64,000 bases of DNA from Prorocentrum cordatum. Taxonomy: Eukaryota; Sar; Dinophyceae; Prorocentrales; Prorocentraceae. The translations under genes were made by a program, and so were the position numbers. The notes beneath the pieces were generated by a model. The model was not told the DNA's origin. It did not search any database and saw only the letters and a program-made list of their open reading frames with translations. The stretch is taken from contig CAUYUJ010008047.1 of NCBI GenBank assembly GCA_963575745.1, forward strand, positions 115,660 to 179,659. Reading direction: 5' to 3'. Shown here one piece after another: positions 21,528 to 30,769 of this stretch (its first letter is position 1; each line of letters starts with the position of its first letter).

Positions 21528-22200
21528 TGATGAGCAGGCGGCGTCCGAGAACTTGGCGACGGAGACTGGGGCGTGCCTGTAGCTGTTCAGCGCGTCCACC
21601 CCCGCGACCGGGACTTGGAATATTGTGGGCTGAGCGCGTGGGAACGTCAGGGCAACGATGCTCGGGCGCTTCGCACGTCGAATCGTGACGGCCCAAGTTG
21701 GCACTCGGTGCAGGCCTTGGAGACGATCTGCGCCAGGACAAGCGACGTCATCGAGGAGTTGCGTTGGGTCGAAAGGCTGACTAACGAGGAGCTGCATGAA
21801 CCGCTGTACCCGCCGAGAGACATCATCACCCGGCTCCACTACGAAGTCGGGAAGAGGGAGGGCGAGTCCCGCCCCCGCTTATGCGACCGCCAGCAGCTAC
21901 TGCGAGTGCCACGGGATGTGCTCCATGACGTGGCCGAGGTGTTGGGCCTTCAGAGAAGGGCTCGAGCTTGGCCCTTGGTGTGCTGGTGGACCGACTGATG
22001 TCGGGCGTTGGTAGAACTGGGTTTAGTGGAACCTGGTTTAGCGATCTGTACCGGGGGCGCCCCCCCGCCCCATTTCCACTAACCGGAACCGCCGCCGCCC
22101 GAAAAAAACCTGCTATGGCAGACCTGGTTTAATGATTCTGGCCAATTCAAAAGCTCCGGGGCCCTACCACTAACCGCGTCCCCTTACCCGGGGCTCTGGC
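21528..22200 (+). other. Degenerate pol linker with short internal duplication
   Basis: Frames are open but no domain is recognised between the protease and the next conserved region. At 22030-22088 and 22122-22181 the words ACCTGGTTTA and CCACTAACC recur in the same order about 92 bp apart. This is a partial tandem duplication, or a small insertion not present in the rest of the polyprotein. Confidence 0.4.
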
Positions 22201-22376
22201 CATGCCCGATGATGGAGGCCGGATCGAAGCAGAGACTGAGGGCCCCTCAGGAGGAAGGCGAGGCCCTTGTCAGTGCGGGTGTCTCGTCGGAGGCCTCTGG
22301 ATCTGCGGGGCCGGGGGGCCCCCCCGCTCCCGGGGCGCCGAGCTGTCGGGGCGCCAGCGCCTGCGGCAAGCAGGAT

Positions 22377-23500
22377 GCGCATGCGCACGCTGCGGGCCCT
22401 TGGCGCCAAGACGAAGGCTGAGATGGCGGATTACATCCGCCAGCGCCAAGCACCGATCGAGGGGGTGCCCGAGCACCTGGCCATGGTTGCGCTGCGGAAC
22501 GCGGCCCGCTCCCACGACGAGGCGCTTTTCACGAGCGCCAGCGCGACGAGCTCAGCCCCGCGGGCTCCCGCGACCCGACCGTCGGCACCCAGACCTCCTC
22601 CTTTTGACGTCCGTGCGCAACCTGCGCGCGGCCCCTCGGCGTTGTCACGATGGCCGTTTGGAGCGGCCATGGTCGGCATGGTCAGGCCGATGAGGGTTGA
22701 GAAGGACGCGAGCTTCGCGGAACGTTTCGAGCCTAAGGCGAGTGTCGATAGCATGAAGAACGGCATGAGGGCCCTGGTGAATGACCAGCTCCTGTCCCGG
22801 CGGCGAGATCTGAAGACGTTGACTATGAAACCCCAGGTCTACCTCGCGGAGTTTGGCCGCGACGCCGACGCGTGGGAGGCCGAGTGCGAGGCGGTTGTGA
22901 GTGAGAAGCCCGATGACATCGAGAGACAGACGCGGCTCTAGGATATTTTCACGACTACGGAGGCTGTCCGGCGAGGGGCTGATCGACAGGGTCTACCGAC
23001 GATGTGGAGTGCTTCGTTGGAGTTCGGAGACGATCTGTGGAGTCCGCAGCGTCGGAGCGACGTACTTCAGGAGGTGGGGGCGAAGAAACCGAAGCTGGCG
23101 GTCATGGCTAACCCCATGCGACCCCTGAAGCAACTTGGCGCATTTCCAGAAGGACCAGCAGCGGGTTCGAGAGTGACAGCGACGAGACCTCACGTTCTTG
23201 CGTTTCTGCCAACAGGTGGCCAAGGTTCAAGATGAACATGGTGGCGCCTGGCTGGTTGAGGGCCCTAAGACGTCGCGAGCCTGGGCTCGATGCGAGCTGC
23301 GGGAAATCTTACGGCGAGGGCACGCTACGGATATCGACCAGTGCATGTACGGACCCAAGCCTGAACGAGGAAGGCCCCATCGAAAGACGACGAGGTTCGT
23401 GAGATCGCATCCCGAGCTGCCGATCGACCTCGAGCGGAAGCGTGACGGCCCCCACCAGCACGACGTTGTCACCGGAGGACCGAACGTCACAAGACGCGCA
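22377..23500 (+). pseudogene. Extra conserved domain between protease and integrase (copia)
   Basis: This region resembles the extra block seen between protease and integrase in copia elements of algae. That block has a Pro-Cys-type motif in a 'KP...SPPCT' context and then 'GG.(W/F)..E.P..S..W'. Here KKPKLAVMANPMRPLKQL (about 23083-23136) and EHGGAWLVEGPKTSRAWARC (about 23234-23293) fit that order, followed by a CMYG motif near 23343. The expected SPPC is replaced by ANPM. Frame 1 covers 22377-22941, then frame changes occur, and frame 2 takes over from about 23198. The role of this block is not established. I suggest a relic of a methyltransferase-like fold only as a possibility. Confidence 0.5.
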
Positions 23501-24467
23501 GGCCTCTAGCCGAAGCAGCTCGCCAAGAGCATCGTGGCGGGGGTCAAGGCCCTGTTCGACAGCGATCGGACGTCCCGGGAAGTGCTCAACGTGGACGAGG
23601 ACGATCCTGAGGATGAGGAGGAAAGCGCGTCCGAGCTCGCGAAGGTGAAGATCTCGAAGGAGGTTCAGAATGCAGCTCGGAGGGTCCACAAGAATCTCCG
23701 ACATCCTTCGAAAGAACAAGCCGTTCGAGCCTTTCGAGCTCGTGGAGCTAGCGATGAGGTGATCGCTGCGGTGGAGCAGCTGGAGCGCCCTACATGTCAT
23801 GAGTTGAATCGCCCGGCCGTGGGTCACGCTCGCTTTCCGGCGAGGCTCAAGAAGCTGAGGGAGTTCGGGGGCCAGATCGCGATCGATTTGTTCACCGTCC
23901 ACGCGAGCTCGGGTCGGGCGCAAGAGATGCTTAACATAGTGGACATCAAGACCGGCTTCCAGGTCGTTACCCCGATCAAGGGCAAGCATCCGGGCATCGT
24001 GGCCCAGGCGTTGGAGCTCGCGTGGTTCAGCTGGGCTGGCGCGCCCAACTCTCTCGCGGCCGACTACGGCGGCGAGTTCTTCAAGGAGGTGCTTCGGTGG
24101 CCGGAAAGCTGTGGCGTTCAGGCGTGGCATGCTGCTGTGGAAGCGCCGTAGAAGAACGGCATGTGCGAACGGGCAGGGGGCGAGTGGGAGGTGCCCTGGC
24201 GCGCGGGCACTACCGAGGCGGAGATCGAGACCGACCTGGAAGTGTCCTCCGCGACCGTGCTGATCTCCCGGGCCAAGACTCGCCATCGCTCGGACGTCGA
24301 TTTCCCGAGCGATGCCAAGAAAAGCAGCCGTATCAACGAGCCCGGGTTCTCCACGGGACAGCCGGTGCTCGGCGGGGCTCCGCAGCTGCCGCGGGGGCTG
24401 CGGGGCGAGCGGGGCCGCTCTCCCAGCTCGCATTGCGCGACTCCCTGGAGAACGACTCGCGTATTGA
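23501..24467 (+). pseudogene. copia integrase (pre-integrase and core), two stops
   Basis: Frame 2 is maintained from 23198 to about 24440 with two in-frame TAGs. The pre-integrase region has RRVHKNLRHPSKEQAVRAFR (about 23677-23736) and CHEL, where a CxxC is normal. The core shows the first acidic residue in GGQIAIDLFTVHA and the second in NSLAADYGGEFFKEV. The third acidic-residue region is VEAP-stop-KNGMCERAGG, with TAG at 24149 where a Trp is usual. The stop at 23507 precedes the Asp/Glu-rich linker (DEDDPEDEEE). A later segment, EPGFSTGQPVLGGAPQLPRG (about 24339-24398), corresponds to the post-core conserved region. The enzyme would insert the cDNA into the genome. All three catalytic acids appear present, but the two stops disable it. 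Confidence 0.85.
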
Positions 24468-24626
24468 CTACCTACCAGGCCACCCCAACCCAGCCCGAAG
24501 ACCCGAATTTCGGGTTGGGGGGGTACGGGCTTCATATGTGTTTTTTCGATGTTCCCCGACCCCCCCCGCTGGAAATGGAGGGCAAATCGGGGCCTTCGGG
24601 TTGGGTTGGGGCGGTTTGGTGGGCGG
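24468..24626. mobile_element. Nested 159-bp TIR miniature element
   Basis: The left end CTACCTACCAGGCCACCCCAACCC and the right end, whose complement reads CCGCCCACCAAACCGCCCCAACCC, are imperfect inverted repeats of about 35 bp. It is flanked by TGA at 24465-24467 and 24627-24629, a possible 3-bp target duplication. It splits the copia polyprotein between the post-core motif and the RALLARNRWMPP segment. With its duplication it adds 162 bp, a multiple of three, so it inserts residues without itself shifting frame. It has no coding capacity and differs in terminal sequence from the family at 2-3 kb. Confidence 0.75.
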
Positions 24627-24629
24627 TGA

Positions 24630-25046
24630 TATCGGACGAAGCGCCTGCAGGTCCACAGCGCGGCCAAGTCGGCATTGGAGCTCGACGCCGGCGAGGTGTT
24701 GCGCCGGGCACTGCTGGCCCGCAACCGTTGGATGCCGCCGAATACCAACGTGAAAATCGGCGACGTGGTCTACTTCTCTCGTCGCAGGGGGCCTTCGCCC
24801 CTGTTCAGGGCCCGGCGCGGGTCCGCGGTGGTCATTGGCGTCGAGCCGTCGGCCATCCACGCGTCCTGCGAAGGCTTCTCTACGAAGGGCGACCCAGCCG
24901 CAGTTTGGCGCGCTTCGCCCGACGAAGCCCTCGGCGTTCGCGCCCGAGAGCAGCTGGGCATCGTGGGGAAGGCCCTGGCTGACGTGGAGAGCGAGGCGCA
25001 GCCGCCGATGGAGGAGGCCATCAACCCGCAGGATGAGTCGCGATGA
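24630..25046 (+). pseudogene. copia integrase C-terminal region
   Basis: Frame 0 resumes copia homology after the nested insertion with HSAAKSALELDAGEVLRRAL, ARNRWMPPNTNVKIGDVVYF and SAVVIGVEPSAIHASCEGFS. This resembles the small C-terminal beta-barrel part of copia integrases ('GD.V.fwR', then '.gpa.Vig'). The frame ends at 25046. The polyprotein frame therefore changes from 2 to 0 across this interval independently of the insertion. Confidence 0.7.
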
Positions 25047-25825
25047 AGATCGAGGCTCCGAGACGGAGATTGAGGCAGCTGATGGCTCTGACGAACGCGC
25101 GCCAGAATCGGGTGAGGTTGCCGCGTCTGGCATCGCGGCCACCGTGACCGGGGCCGAGGACAAGAACGATCCCAGTGAGATTGCCAGCGTGGTGTTTTCG
25201 GGAAAGAGTAGCTCGGAGCCCAGTGGACGCACCGATTTCCTAAAAGAAATCGCGGATTGACTTCGAGCCCGGGAGCTGGATCCAGAGAAGTCGAGGGCGT
25301 GCTGGACTGCGAGGAGGGCCCAGATGCGAACGGGCTGGATATTGGAGCGACATCCCCAGGAGACCTCGGCTCAACAGCCTGCGGCATCAGCTCAACCAGT
25401 CCCAGCGCTCGTTCCTGACGGACAGTTCGGCCCCCATGGCAACTTCGCTCCGAGCGCGCCCCCACTTCAAGAAGCGGAACGGCCTCGGTCTCCCGTTGAC
25501 GATGGACCTCTTCTTCCAGTTGACGATGGACCTCTTCTGGAAGACGCGTCTCGCGCGCCGATGCAGGGGCAGAAACGCGATGCAGGAGCAGCCGAGCTTC
25601 CAGAAGCACCATCGCGAGGTGGGCGAGAAGGACCTCCGCCGCCAGGCGACGTGCTGTGGGTCAAGAATGTGGCGAAGAGGGCTACCAGTTGGCTGGATGG
25701 GGGCCCCCGGAGGTCGACCGAAGGAGACTCCTGGATCACCTCGAGAACGCATCTCAACCTGATCCGCGAGTTGAGGCCTTGCTGGTTCAGGGGCAGGCCC
25801 GCTATAGGAGAAGGCGTGGAGTCGG
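25047..25825 (+). other. Linker between integrase and reverse transcriptase
   Basis: Low-complexity Pro/Glu/Asp-rich coding relic. A 24-bp tandem duplication encoding VDDGPLLP/VDDGPLLE lies at about 25494-25542. No catalytic domain is expected here in copia elements and none is seen. Confidence 0.55.
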
Positions 25826-26878
25826 ATGGATCCGCCAGCCAAGGCAGACTACGAGGAAGCCGCGGCAGCCGAGTGGGGCAAGTGGGGTGATACCGAGTCC
25901 GTCGAGGTACTGACGGAGGAGGAGTCGCTGAAGCTCGAGGAGGCCATGAAGCGCGAAGGCAAGGGCGACTACGTACTGAGCACGAGATAGGTGCTGACCG
26001 ACAAGAATGACCTGTTGAGGGCCGAGACCAACAACCTACCCTTGAAGGCGAACGCCCGGCTCGTGGTCAACAGCGGGGGCCCCGGCCGCTTGGGCGAGAA
26101 GTCGAATGTCTGGGTGGGCGCGCACTGTGCGATGACCCAGTCGGAGATGATTATGACCCAGGTGGCGGCCTCGCACAATCACTGGAAGTTTCGTTCCAAG
26201 GATGTGAGCGGTGCTTTCCTGAAGGGGGAGATCGACAAGAGGGGCTTGGTGATTCGTGCCCCGCTGCATGGTCCAGGGCTGGTCGATTTTCCTCGAGGTT
26301 GACTGGCGCGAGTGCGGAAGGGAGTTTTCGGACCCCCCACGGCGCCGAGACTTTGGTGCCTGAAGGTGATTTCGGCCGCCCGCAAGCTGGGCCTGGAGGC
26401 CTCTCGATCGGGCCCAGCTTTTCTGGTGCTGCGCGACCCGAAGACGAAGAAGCGTGGCCCAGACAGTCTGCGGGGATGTGCATGCGTTCATGTGGCCGGT
26501 TTCCTCTGGACCGGCAACGAGAAAATGGCGAAGGTGATGGGCGAGCTGGGCAAGGAGTTTGGCTTCGCGACTGAGAAGTATGACGACTTCGCGTTCTGCG
26601 ACATACGGTTCAAACGCCAACCTGGAGGAGCCATTCATATTGATTTGATGGAGTACGCTGCTGGCCTGGAGCCTGTGACAGTACCCGGGGCCCGCGGAGC
26701 TGCGCCGCACCTTCCAATGAACGCGACAGAGTGGAAACAGTATCAGCAGGTCGTTGGCAAGATCAATTGGCTCGTGTCGAAACTACGCGTGGACTGCGCC
26801 CACGACTTGGCGGTGTCGCAGCGTGAGAAGGGCCGGGCGAAAGGGCCTAGGATCGCATGCTTGATCAAGGCGAACTAA
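25826..26878 (+). pseudogene. copia reverse transcriptase, active site lost
   Basis: One frame (frame 2) covers the whole domain with stops at 25988 (TAG), 26300 (TGA) and 26876 (TAA). It begins MDPPAKADYEEAAAAEWGKW, followed by VLSTR-stop-VLTDKND, where Trp or another aromatic residue is normal at the stop. Motif A is KFRSKDVSGAFLKGEIDKRG with its catalytic Asp. The palm continues with RKGVFGPPTAPRLWCLKVIS. The catalytic YVDD-type box reads CVHVAGFLWTG: both aspartates are replaced, by Ala and Gly at 26495-26500. The thumb/connection (WKQYQQVVGKINWLVSKLRV) is well kept. The enzyme would copy the element RNA. Loss of both aspartates makes it inactive regardless of the stops. Confidence 0.88.
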
Positions 26879-27640
26879 GTGCTGCGAGAACTTACGCGAC
26901 ACTCCACCTTCTGGCTCGCGATGCGCCCGGCCGACCTGAAGACGTTCGGGCTGGTGGTGGTCTCGGGCAGTTCGCTCGGCAATTCGATGAAGGACAGGCG
27001 CTGCACTTCAGCCTTCACGCGGCCCCTCAGAAGATTGGCACCCAGGGCGGGTGCATGAGCATGTTTGCGGGCAACGAGCTCGTGGACGGCATCGTCGGGC
27101 GTCTCCCTCCTGGAGGGCAAGAGTCACAAGCTCTGAGTCGGGCTGCGGGGAGCTCCTGCGCGGCCGAAGTGACCGCGATCGGCGACGCGGTGGACGTGGC
27201 CCAAGGTTGCGCGACCAGATCGCGGAGATGCTCTACGGTCCTGCGCCGAGGGGTGCGGGTTTGAAGCTCTCTGGCTGGCAGATCCCGAGGATGGTCGCGA
27301 CGGACTCCAGGGGCGGCCACGATCGTCTCAACTCGGACGCTGGCGTTGGCAGCTCGACTCAGAAGTCGTAGACTTGGAGCGCGCCAGCATCAGAGAGATT
27401 CTGGACATACCTCAGACGACGCCAAGATGGACTGACGGAACGAACATGTTGAGTGATGTGCTGACGAAGGATATGCCATCGGACCACTTGCGAGAGGCTC
27501 TGGTTCGTGGCACGCGGAGTATGGAGTTTCGTGAGGAGATTGTGGAGACGGCCAGGCGCGTGGCCCGAGAGCGCTGGGAGGTGCGCGTGAGGGAGCTGGC
27601 CAAGGACGGACAGTTCACGCCAGGAGCTCTGGAGACTTAA
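26879..27640 (+). pseudogene. copia RNase H, three frames
   Basis: Continues the RT frame with RPADLKTFGLVVVSGSSLGN. The expected first catalytic Asp (S-D-A/S-S) is Gly here (26966-26968). A frameshift near 26990 moves homology to frame 1 (GSSCAAEVTAIGDAVDVAQG, with the catalytic Glu present). A second near 27200 moves it to frame 0 (MVATDSRGGHDRLNSDAGVG). A third moves it to frame 2 for the C-terminus (TNMLSDVLTKDMPSDHLREA). The last segment contains the L(T/A)K tail typical of the end of copia pol, and ends with TAA at 27638. The enzyme would degrade RNA in the RNA-DNA hybrid. Confidence 0.85.
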
Positions 27641-28025
27641 GCAGGACCCCTCTCCTTCCTTGTTCCTACTTTTCTCCCCTGCGTTTTGTTGTGCCGAGGC
27701 TGTGTCATATTTCGCGCGCTCGAGACTGGCGTATCGTGCGCGCCCCTGCCTGCCTTTTCCCCACTCTCGGAGAACGGATATCCGCATGACAATGTTAGCT
27801 GCGAGAGAATGTAAAGGTGTTCACTTTGAGTACAAGCCTACATGTATTGATATGTCTCTGTATTGGCGGGTCGCCCCCGCGTGCTTGCTTCTGCAGATAC
27901 TGTTTTTGCATCTGGACAAGCGTTCTGTCCTCTGGAGATCTTGGTTTTGGCTTCTGTCGAAGCTATGCGTGTTTAAGGCTTTGCTTAAGTGTCTGGTTCG
28001 AGTCAGCAAAGATTTAAGATCCGTG
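27641..28025 (+). other. 3' untranslated region of the copia element
   Basis: T-rich, non-coding sequence between the RNase H stop and the 3' LTR. I see no obvious polypurine tract directly before the LTR. Confidence 0.6.
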
Positions 28026-28300
28026 TGGAAAAACCGAACCCGCCCGATCAGACTCGCCCCCGTCCCCTTAATACACCTTTCTGTTTGCATGCGTCTCTCC
28101 CCTGTCTCTCTGTTGCTGCTGTTGCTGTCCTTCCTCCGTCCATAACCGTTTGGCTGACAGCCGGCTTGAAGCATTTCCGGCTTTCAGTTGCGAGATATCG
28201 ATCGGTAAAAGTGTTTCTCTCTCATCGCTGCCGCGATTGCCGCTAAGGACCCGCGGGGGCTAACGGAGAGAAAAAGCACACGAGGAGGGTCAGATCCGCA
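28026..28300 (+). repeat. 3' LTR of the copia element
   Basis: 275 bp beginning TGGAAAAACCGAACCC and ending GGGTCAGATCCGCA. Blocks shared with the 5' LTR include CAGTTGCGAGATATCGA and TTTCTCTCTCATCGCTGCCG. The two differ at several dozen positions and by small indels. Confidence 0.92.
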
Positions 28301-28990
28301 CACACCACGCACGCACTTACACGCCACTCAAGAACTGCACCACCCCCTCACCATACCGCCCAACCACTCGCACGCAACCCATCCACTCGCCACAAGCTAA
28401 TAAGACGAGGAGGACGAGGACGAAACGCACGACGAGGATTGGCGTGGTTGGTGGGTGGTGGTGCGTGGCGGGTGGTGGGTGGTGTGGTAGTGCGTTGTGC
28501 GTGATGGGTGGTGTGGGGTGGTGTGGGGTGGTGGGTGTGTGGGTGGGTGGTTAGGGGGTGGGTGATTAGGGGGTGGGTCGGTGGTCAGTGGGTGGTAGTG
28601 ACTGGGTAGCGGGTGCGTGTGGTGTGGATGGGTGTGTGGATTCGCGGACGGGTGGTCGTCGGGTGGGTGGGCGAAAACGGTGGACGGTTGAGTTGGAGGA
28701 ACACGGTGAGAAACCCAGACGAAAGCCCAACAGAAATCCCCGAAAAAACCAACACGAGACAGCGCAACGCGCAGGCAACATTACGGCCACGTCGCGCGCT
28801 CTACGGCATACGGATGCGCGTATGCGGAGTGTGGTGTGGTGGGTTGGTGGTATGCGGTATGTGGATAGCAGGCTGTGGGTGGTGCGTAGTGGGTGGGTGG
28901 GTGGTGGGTGATCGTTGGGGGACTAAGTGGGTATTCCTGGTGGGCGACCAGTGGGTGCTGGATGCATATTAGGCCGCAGACGTTGGATGC
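28301..28990. repeat. CACC-rich then GGTGG-rich simple sequence
   Basis: CAC/CCACC words continue the target tract for about 100 bp. After a purine stretch (28400-28440) the strand bias flips to GGTGG/GGGTG words until about 28,915. 'ACCCAGTCACTA' type words on the left flank (about 18664) occur here inverted (28598-28612). Confidence 0.75.
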
Positions 28991-29816
28991 ACGCCTGTCA
29001 GTTGCCGGCGTCGCCGGTTCGCACTCGCGCTCGCGTGGGCGCCCGCTCAAAGGCCTCTTGCATGATGTCTCGTAACGCGCGGAAACAACACGTCCGCTTG
29101 CCTTGGAGAAGGAGGCGTGGGGCGTGGAACGCGAGTGTGGCCATGGGGGATAACAGAACAGGCAGGAGGAAGGGAAAGGAGGAGTGAGAAGGGGGAGCGG
29201 GAATGGTATATATGGTGGGTTGAAGGGGTGGAATAAAAAAAAGAGCGGGACGGCGAGGGGAGATGGGCGAAGGCAGGGGAGAGGAGGAGAGAGAAGGGAT
29301 GGGAAGGGGGACGAAGGGGGACAGGAAGGGTGATAATGGCGAACAGCCGCAAAATGCTCACTTTCCGACGAGAACCTGTTCCGCCAATGCGCCTGGCCCC
29401 CCTCTGAGTTCTTGGCCAGCGCTCTCCCGGGCTCTGCCCGCCGAACGCCCTATGCACTCGGTGCGGAACTTCGGAAGGCGGAGGGGGAGGAAGGGGAGGA
29501 GGAGAAATGAATGAATGAATCGCTCATGGTGTCCTGAACGGATCTCTACCTGACCGCAACGCTCACGAGACGACCAACCATCGAGAGAGCAAGGAATCTG
29601 AGCCAGGGAGCTTCTGCACCCCCGGGACATCGTTGCTGGAACGACCAGCGCACTGCGAGAGCAGCACTGGCCCACCTGCACCCAGAAGCGGGCTCTCAGC
29701 CCTAAAGGACAGGCTCCAAGAGCACGGGAACCCCCTTCCCACCACCACCACCCGTCCCATTCCCAACGCCCCGGCGCTTCCCTTTAACCCTTGGGACCTG
29801 ATTTTGGCACGTGGGG

Positions 29817-29856
<40 letters not shown>

Positions 29857-30110
29857 ATACATACAAGGCTGCACTGGCGCTTCGCGCCATGCACCTTGGT
29901 CCCTCACCTCTAACTTGCAGGCAACATGAGACAGAGAGAGAGAGGTTGATCAATCGAAACAACGAGCACTCTTAGTAAAAGTGTTCGCCATCACCGTTCT
30001 CATCTTGTTGTTCCTTCTTCTTTCCTCAAGTGTCCTCTTCCTCTTCCTCGGAGAAAAGAAGGATGGAGGAACAAACATATTGGAAGGCTTCTGGGGGTGC
30101 CATTGAAGCT
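28991..30110. other. Non-coding, purine-rich tract
   Basis: GGGGAGG-rich sequence at 29180-29340 and 29470-29510 with an ATGA run near 29507-29520. No supported gene. The (TA)n run at 29819-29867 is listed separately. Confidence 0.4.
29819..29867. repeat. (TA)n / ACATAC microsatellite
   Basis: About 30 bp of TA followed by CACACATACATACATAC. Confidence 0.93.
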
Positions 30111-30119
30111 CAGTGTTGG

Positions 30120-30725
30120 GAGCCCTGGTGTTATGTAGCGTTTTGGGGCCTCTTGGGAGTCTTCTTGCGGCCCTTTTGTATCCCTTTTAGAGCCATGTTG
30201 GGGTTCTCTTGGGTCGTCTCGGGGCCCTTTTGGGCCGTCTTGGAGCGTCTTGGAGGCCTTTGGCCGTCGTAGGGCTCCCTGGCGGCGTCTTGGGGCCCTC
30301 TTGGGTGCCTCTTTGGGCGCTGTGGGGGCTCTCTTGGGCCCGTCTTGGAGCCCTCTTGGGCTGTCTTGGGACTCTCTTGGGTCGTTTTCGGGCTCTTTGG
30401 GGGGCCTTTTGGGCTATCTTGGGGCGACCTTTGGAGCCTCTTGGGCCAGTTCGGGCCGATGTTGGCCCGAAATAGGGAGAACCAGGAAAACCTCTGAAAA
30501 CCATACAAAAATCAATGACGTTTCCCTCTTGGGGCCTCTTGGGGAGCCTCTTGGGGGCCTTTTGGGGCGTCTCGGGGCCCCCTTGGACGGTCTTGGACGG
30601 TCTTGGGCGGTCTTGGGGTCTCTTGGAGCGCCCTTGGGCTGTCTTGGAGCGCTCGTGGACCCCTCTTGGGAGTATGTCGGGCCGTCTGGGGCGCCTCTGA
30701 GACCGCCCGAAAATCTCGGGGAAGC
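30120..30725. repeat. TTGGGGCC-type degenerate minisatellite (plus orientation)
   Basis: About 600 bp of 'tcttggagcg', 'ctcttgggg', 'ggccgtcttgg' words with no fixed period. It is the same family as 9.83-10.34 kb. It yields long artefactual Gly/Leu/Arg frames on the plus strand and Pro/Lys/Arg frames on the minus strand. Confidence 0.78.
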
Positions 30726-30769
30726 CCGAAACTCGTTGGGGGGTGGCTCCGTCCGGGGTCCCCGGCCCT

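Larger units (their letters stand above)
18884..28300 (+). mobile_element. Ty1/copia-type LTR retrotransposon, full length but decayed
   Basis: A 9.4-kb element bounded by two direct LTRs that each start TGG and end CCGCA (TG...CA termini). Immediate flanks are CACAG (18879-18883) and CACAC (28301-28305), a 4-of-5 match for a 5-bp target duplication inside CAC-rich DNA. Internal domains run gag, zinc-knuckle relic, aspartic protease, an extra domain, integrase, reverse transcriptase, RNase H. Integrase upstream of reverse transcriptase is diagnostic of Ty1/copia rather than Ty3/gypsy. The coding region has in-frame stops at 23507, 24149, 25988, 26300 and 26876, several frameshifts, and loss of catalytic residues in RT and RNase H, so it cannot be autonomous. 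LTR identity is roughly 85% by eye, implying an old insertion. No clear primer-binding site or polypurine tract was seen. Confidence 0.92.

Noticed and set aside
23309-24748. 479-codon minus-strand ORF
   Set aside because: It lies antisense to the copia extra domain and integrase, whose plus-strand motifs are recognisable. The minus frame is a shadow.
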